Origin: Flavobacteriaceae bacterium
GTDB taxonomy: Bacteria > Bacteroidota > Bacteroidia > Flavobacteriales > Flavobacteriaceae
DNA length: 7,220 nt
Direction: 5' to 3'
NCBI GenBank assembly: GCA_016763595.1
Contig: JAESTN010000062.1
Coordinates: forward strand, 1 to 7,220
This document shows, piece after piece, positions 5,945 through 7,220 of the stretch. A program made the position numbers and the translations under genes. The notes under the pieces are model-generated. The model worked only from the letters and a program-made list of their open reading frames with translations. It made no database searches and was not told the DNA's origin. Positions within the stretch are counted from its first letter, which is position 1. Each line of letters opens with the position of its first letter.

Positions 5945-7220
5945 ATGAAAAACTTACTTTTACTGTCTTTAGTTTCTATGCTATTCTTTAATTGTTCATC
6001 AAAAGAAAAAAAGCAACAAAAACCGAACATCATTTATTTTTTAGCCGATGATTTAGGCTATGGAGAAATTGGTGTTTTGGGGCAACAAAAAATTAAAACT
6101 CCAAATATTGATGCCTTGGCAAAAGGCGGAATGTTATTTACACAACATTACTCTGGCGCTCCAGTTTGTGCTCCAGCTCGATATTCCTTTTTAACAGGAA
6201 AACACATGGGACATTCTTATATAAGAGGAAATGATGAATGGTCAGAACGTGGTGATGTTTGGAATTACACAAAAGCATTTACTGACCCTGGTTTAGAAGG
6301 GCAAAGACCCATACCGGAAAACACAATAACAATAGGGAAACAATTACAAAAAGCAGGGTATACAACTGCTGTTTTTGGTAAATGGGGACTAGGAGCTCCA
6401 AATACAGAAGGTGTACCAAACAGACAAGGTTTCGATGAATTTTACGGGTATAATTGTCAGCGTCAGGCTCATAATTTATATCCATCTCATTTATGGGAGA
6501 ATGAAACTAAAGTGATCTTAAATAATGAATTGGTAAACCCGGGTTCAAACTTAGAAAAAGACGCCGATATTAATGACCCCAAAAGCTATGCTCGTTTTAC
6601 ACAACAAAATGACTATGCTCCAAAGATGATTCATGATAAAGCACTACAATTTATTAAAAACAACAAAGACACTCCTTTTTTCATGTATTATGCTTCTCCG
6701 CTACCTCACGTTCCTTTGCAAGTTCCAAATGAATATCTAGAAGCGTATAAAAAAGAATTTGGTGATGAAAAACCATATACTGGTAAAAGCTATTTCCCAA
6801 ATCAATATCCAAATGCAACCTACGCAGCAATGATTACCTACTTAGATATGCAATTGGGTGAGTTGATTTCTGAATTGAAAAAACAAGGAATATATGAAAA
6901 CACACTCATCGTTTTTACAAGTGATAATGGGCCGACGTATACTGGAGGCGTTGATGCTAACTTTTTTGACAGTGCCAAACCTTTTGACAATAACTACGGT
7001 AGAACCAAAGGTTTTGTATATGAAGGAGGCATTAGAGTTCCACTAATTGCAAGTTGGCCAAATACGATTAAAGCTGGCTCAAAAACAACTCATATTTCTG
7101 CCTTTTATGACATGATGCCAACGTTGATGGATATTGCGGGGCTTGACACCCCTAAAGAAACAGATGGCCTTAGTTTTAAAAACACATTGATTGGAGAAAC
7201 ACAAGAAAAGCATGATTTTC
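5945..7220 (+). CDS. Lipoprotein sulfatase, formylglycine-dependent (3'-truncated)
   Basis: 425 codons are visible and the frame runs off the right edge. This is a family S1-type sulfatase that would cleave sulfate esters, probably from sulfated polysaccharide or its oligomers, as is common in marine flavobacteria. The catalytic signature is C75-A-P-A-R79 followed by LTGKH. Cys75 would be converted to formylglycine by a maturase encoded elsewhere. Metal and active-site residues are in place: D35-D36 (LADDLGYG), K146 (FGKWGLG), H255 (PLPHVPL), D327-N328 (SDNGP) and K355 (RTKGF), before the EGGIRVP strand. The N-terminus is a short signal with a Cys at position 17 (MLFFNCSS) that reads as a lipobox, so surface or periplasmic anchoring is likely. 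The sugar specificity and S1 subfamily are not readable. No polysaccharide-utilisation genes (SusC/D, glycoside hydrolases) occur on its left; what lies to the right is unseen. Confidence 0.93.
   Translation, partial: MKNLLLLSLVSMLFFNCSSKEKKQQKPNIIYFLADDLGYGEIGVLGQQKIKTPNIDALAKGGMLFTQHYSGAPVCAPARYSFLTGKHMGHSYIRGNDEWSERGDVWNYTKAFTDPGLEGQRPIPENTITIGKQLQKAGYTTAVFGKWGLGAPNTEGVPNRQGFDEFYGYNCQRQAHNLYPSHLWENETKVILNNELVNPGSNLEKDADINDPKSYARFTQQNDYAPKMIHDKALQFIKNNKDTPFFMYYASPLPHVPLQVPNEYLEAYKKEFGDEKPYTGKSYFPNQYPNATYAAMITYLDMQLGELISELKKQGIYENTLIVFTSDNGPTYTGGVDANFFDSAKPFDNNYGRTKGFVYEGGIRVPLIASWPNTIKAGSKTTHISAFYDMMPTLMDIAGLDTPKETDGLSFKNTLIGETQEKHDF

Noticed and set aside
1..7220. CRISPR array, tRNA, insertion sequence, toxin-antitoxin or anti-phage system
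   Set aside because: No regularly spaced repeats, cloverleaf, transposase motifs or terminal repeats were seen. The MazG-like gene is a single-domain nucleotide hydrolase with no MazEF partner beside it.

Overview
The window looks like chromosomal DNA of a member of the Flavobacteriaceae (Bacteroidota), probably marine. The basis is the AT-rich composition, the near absence of Shine-Dalgarno sequences before otherwise clear starts, TAnnTTTG-like -7 promoter elements, and the flavobacterial flavour of the gene set: a sortilin-like BNR protein tail, a lipoprotein sulfatase, and a Tat-type M24 peptidase with a lipobox. The genus cannot be fixed from the sequence alone.

Layout. (1) Positions 2-256, plus strand: the last 84 codons of a large VPS10/sortilin-like BNR-repeat protein. 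It converges on the next block through a perfect 10-bp inverted repeat that contains both stop codons. (2) Positions 267-1707, minus strand: a tightly packed three-gene unit read from right to left. It holds a MazG-type nucleotide pyrophosphohydrolase, an 82-residue two-helix membrane protein (unknown) and an exported PAP2-family phosphatase. The first two genes overlap by one base (TAATG) and the second and third are 5 nt apart. A perfect TATCTTTG -7 element lies in front of the unit. (3) Positions 1806-3824, plus strand: a TetR-family regulator, a YjaB-like GNAT acetyltransferase and a long-form RsgA GTPase. The reading frames overlap (8 nt, then ATGA), so they almost certainly form one translationally coupled operon. 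A near-palindromic ACCGA-N4-TCGGT site sits just before tetR, where an autoregulatory operator would be. (4) Positions 3931-5208, plus strand: a single M24 metallopeptidase with a twin-arginine signal and lipobox. It converges within 12 nt on (5) aat, leucyl/phenylalanyl-tRNA--protein transferase, minus strand, 5221-5868. (6) From 5945 to the window end, plus strand: a lipoprotein sulfatase of the Cys/formylglycine type, divergent from aat and cut off by the window edge.

How it fits together. Most of this is ordinary housekeeping and envelope metabolism: nucleotide-pool cleaning, isoprenoid or lipid phosphate hydrolysis, N-degron tagging, and cell-surface hydrolases. The only module that resembles a regulated accessory system is tetR-GNAT-rsgA. 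Its RsgA differs from the shorter housekeeping form usual in this phylum and is co-encoded with an acetyltransferase under a ligand-type repressor, which suggests inducible control of ribosome maturation or modification. That is inference only. I see no mobile element, CRISPR array, tRNA or rRNA, and no gene-free stretch longer than about 110 bases.
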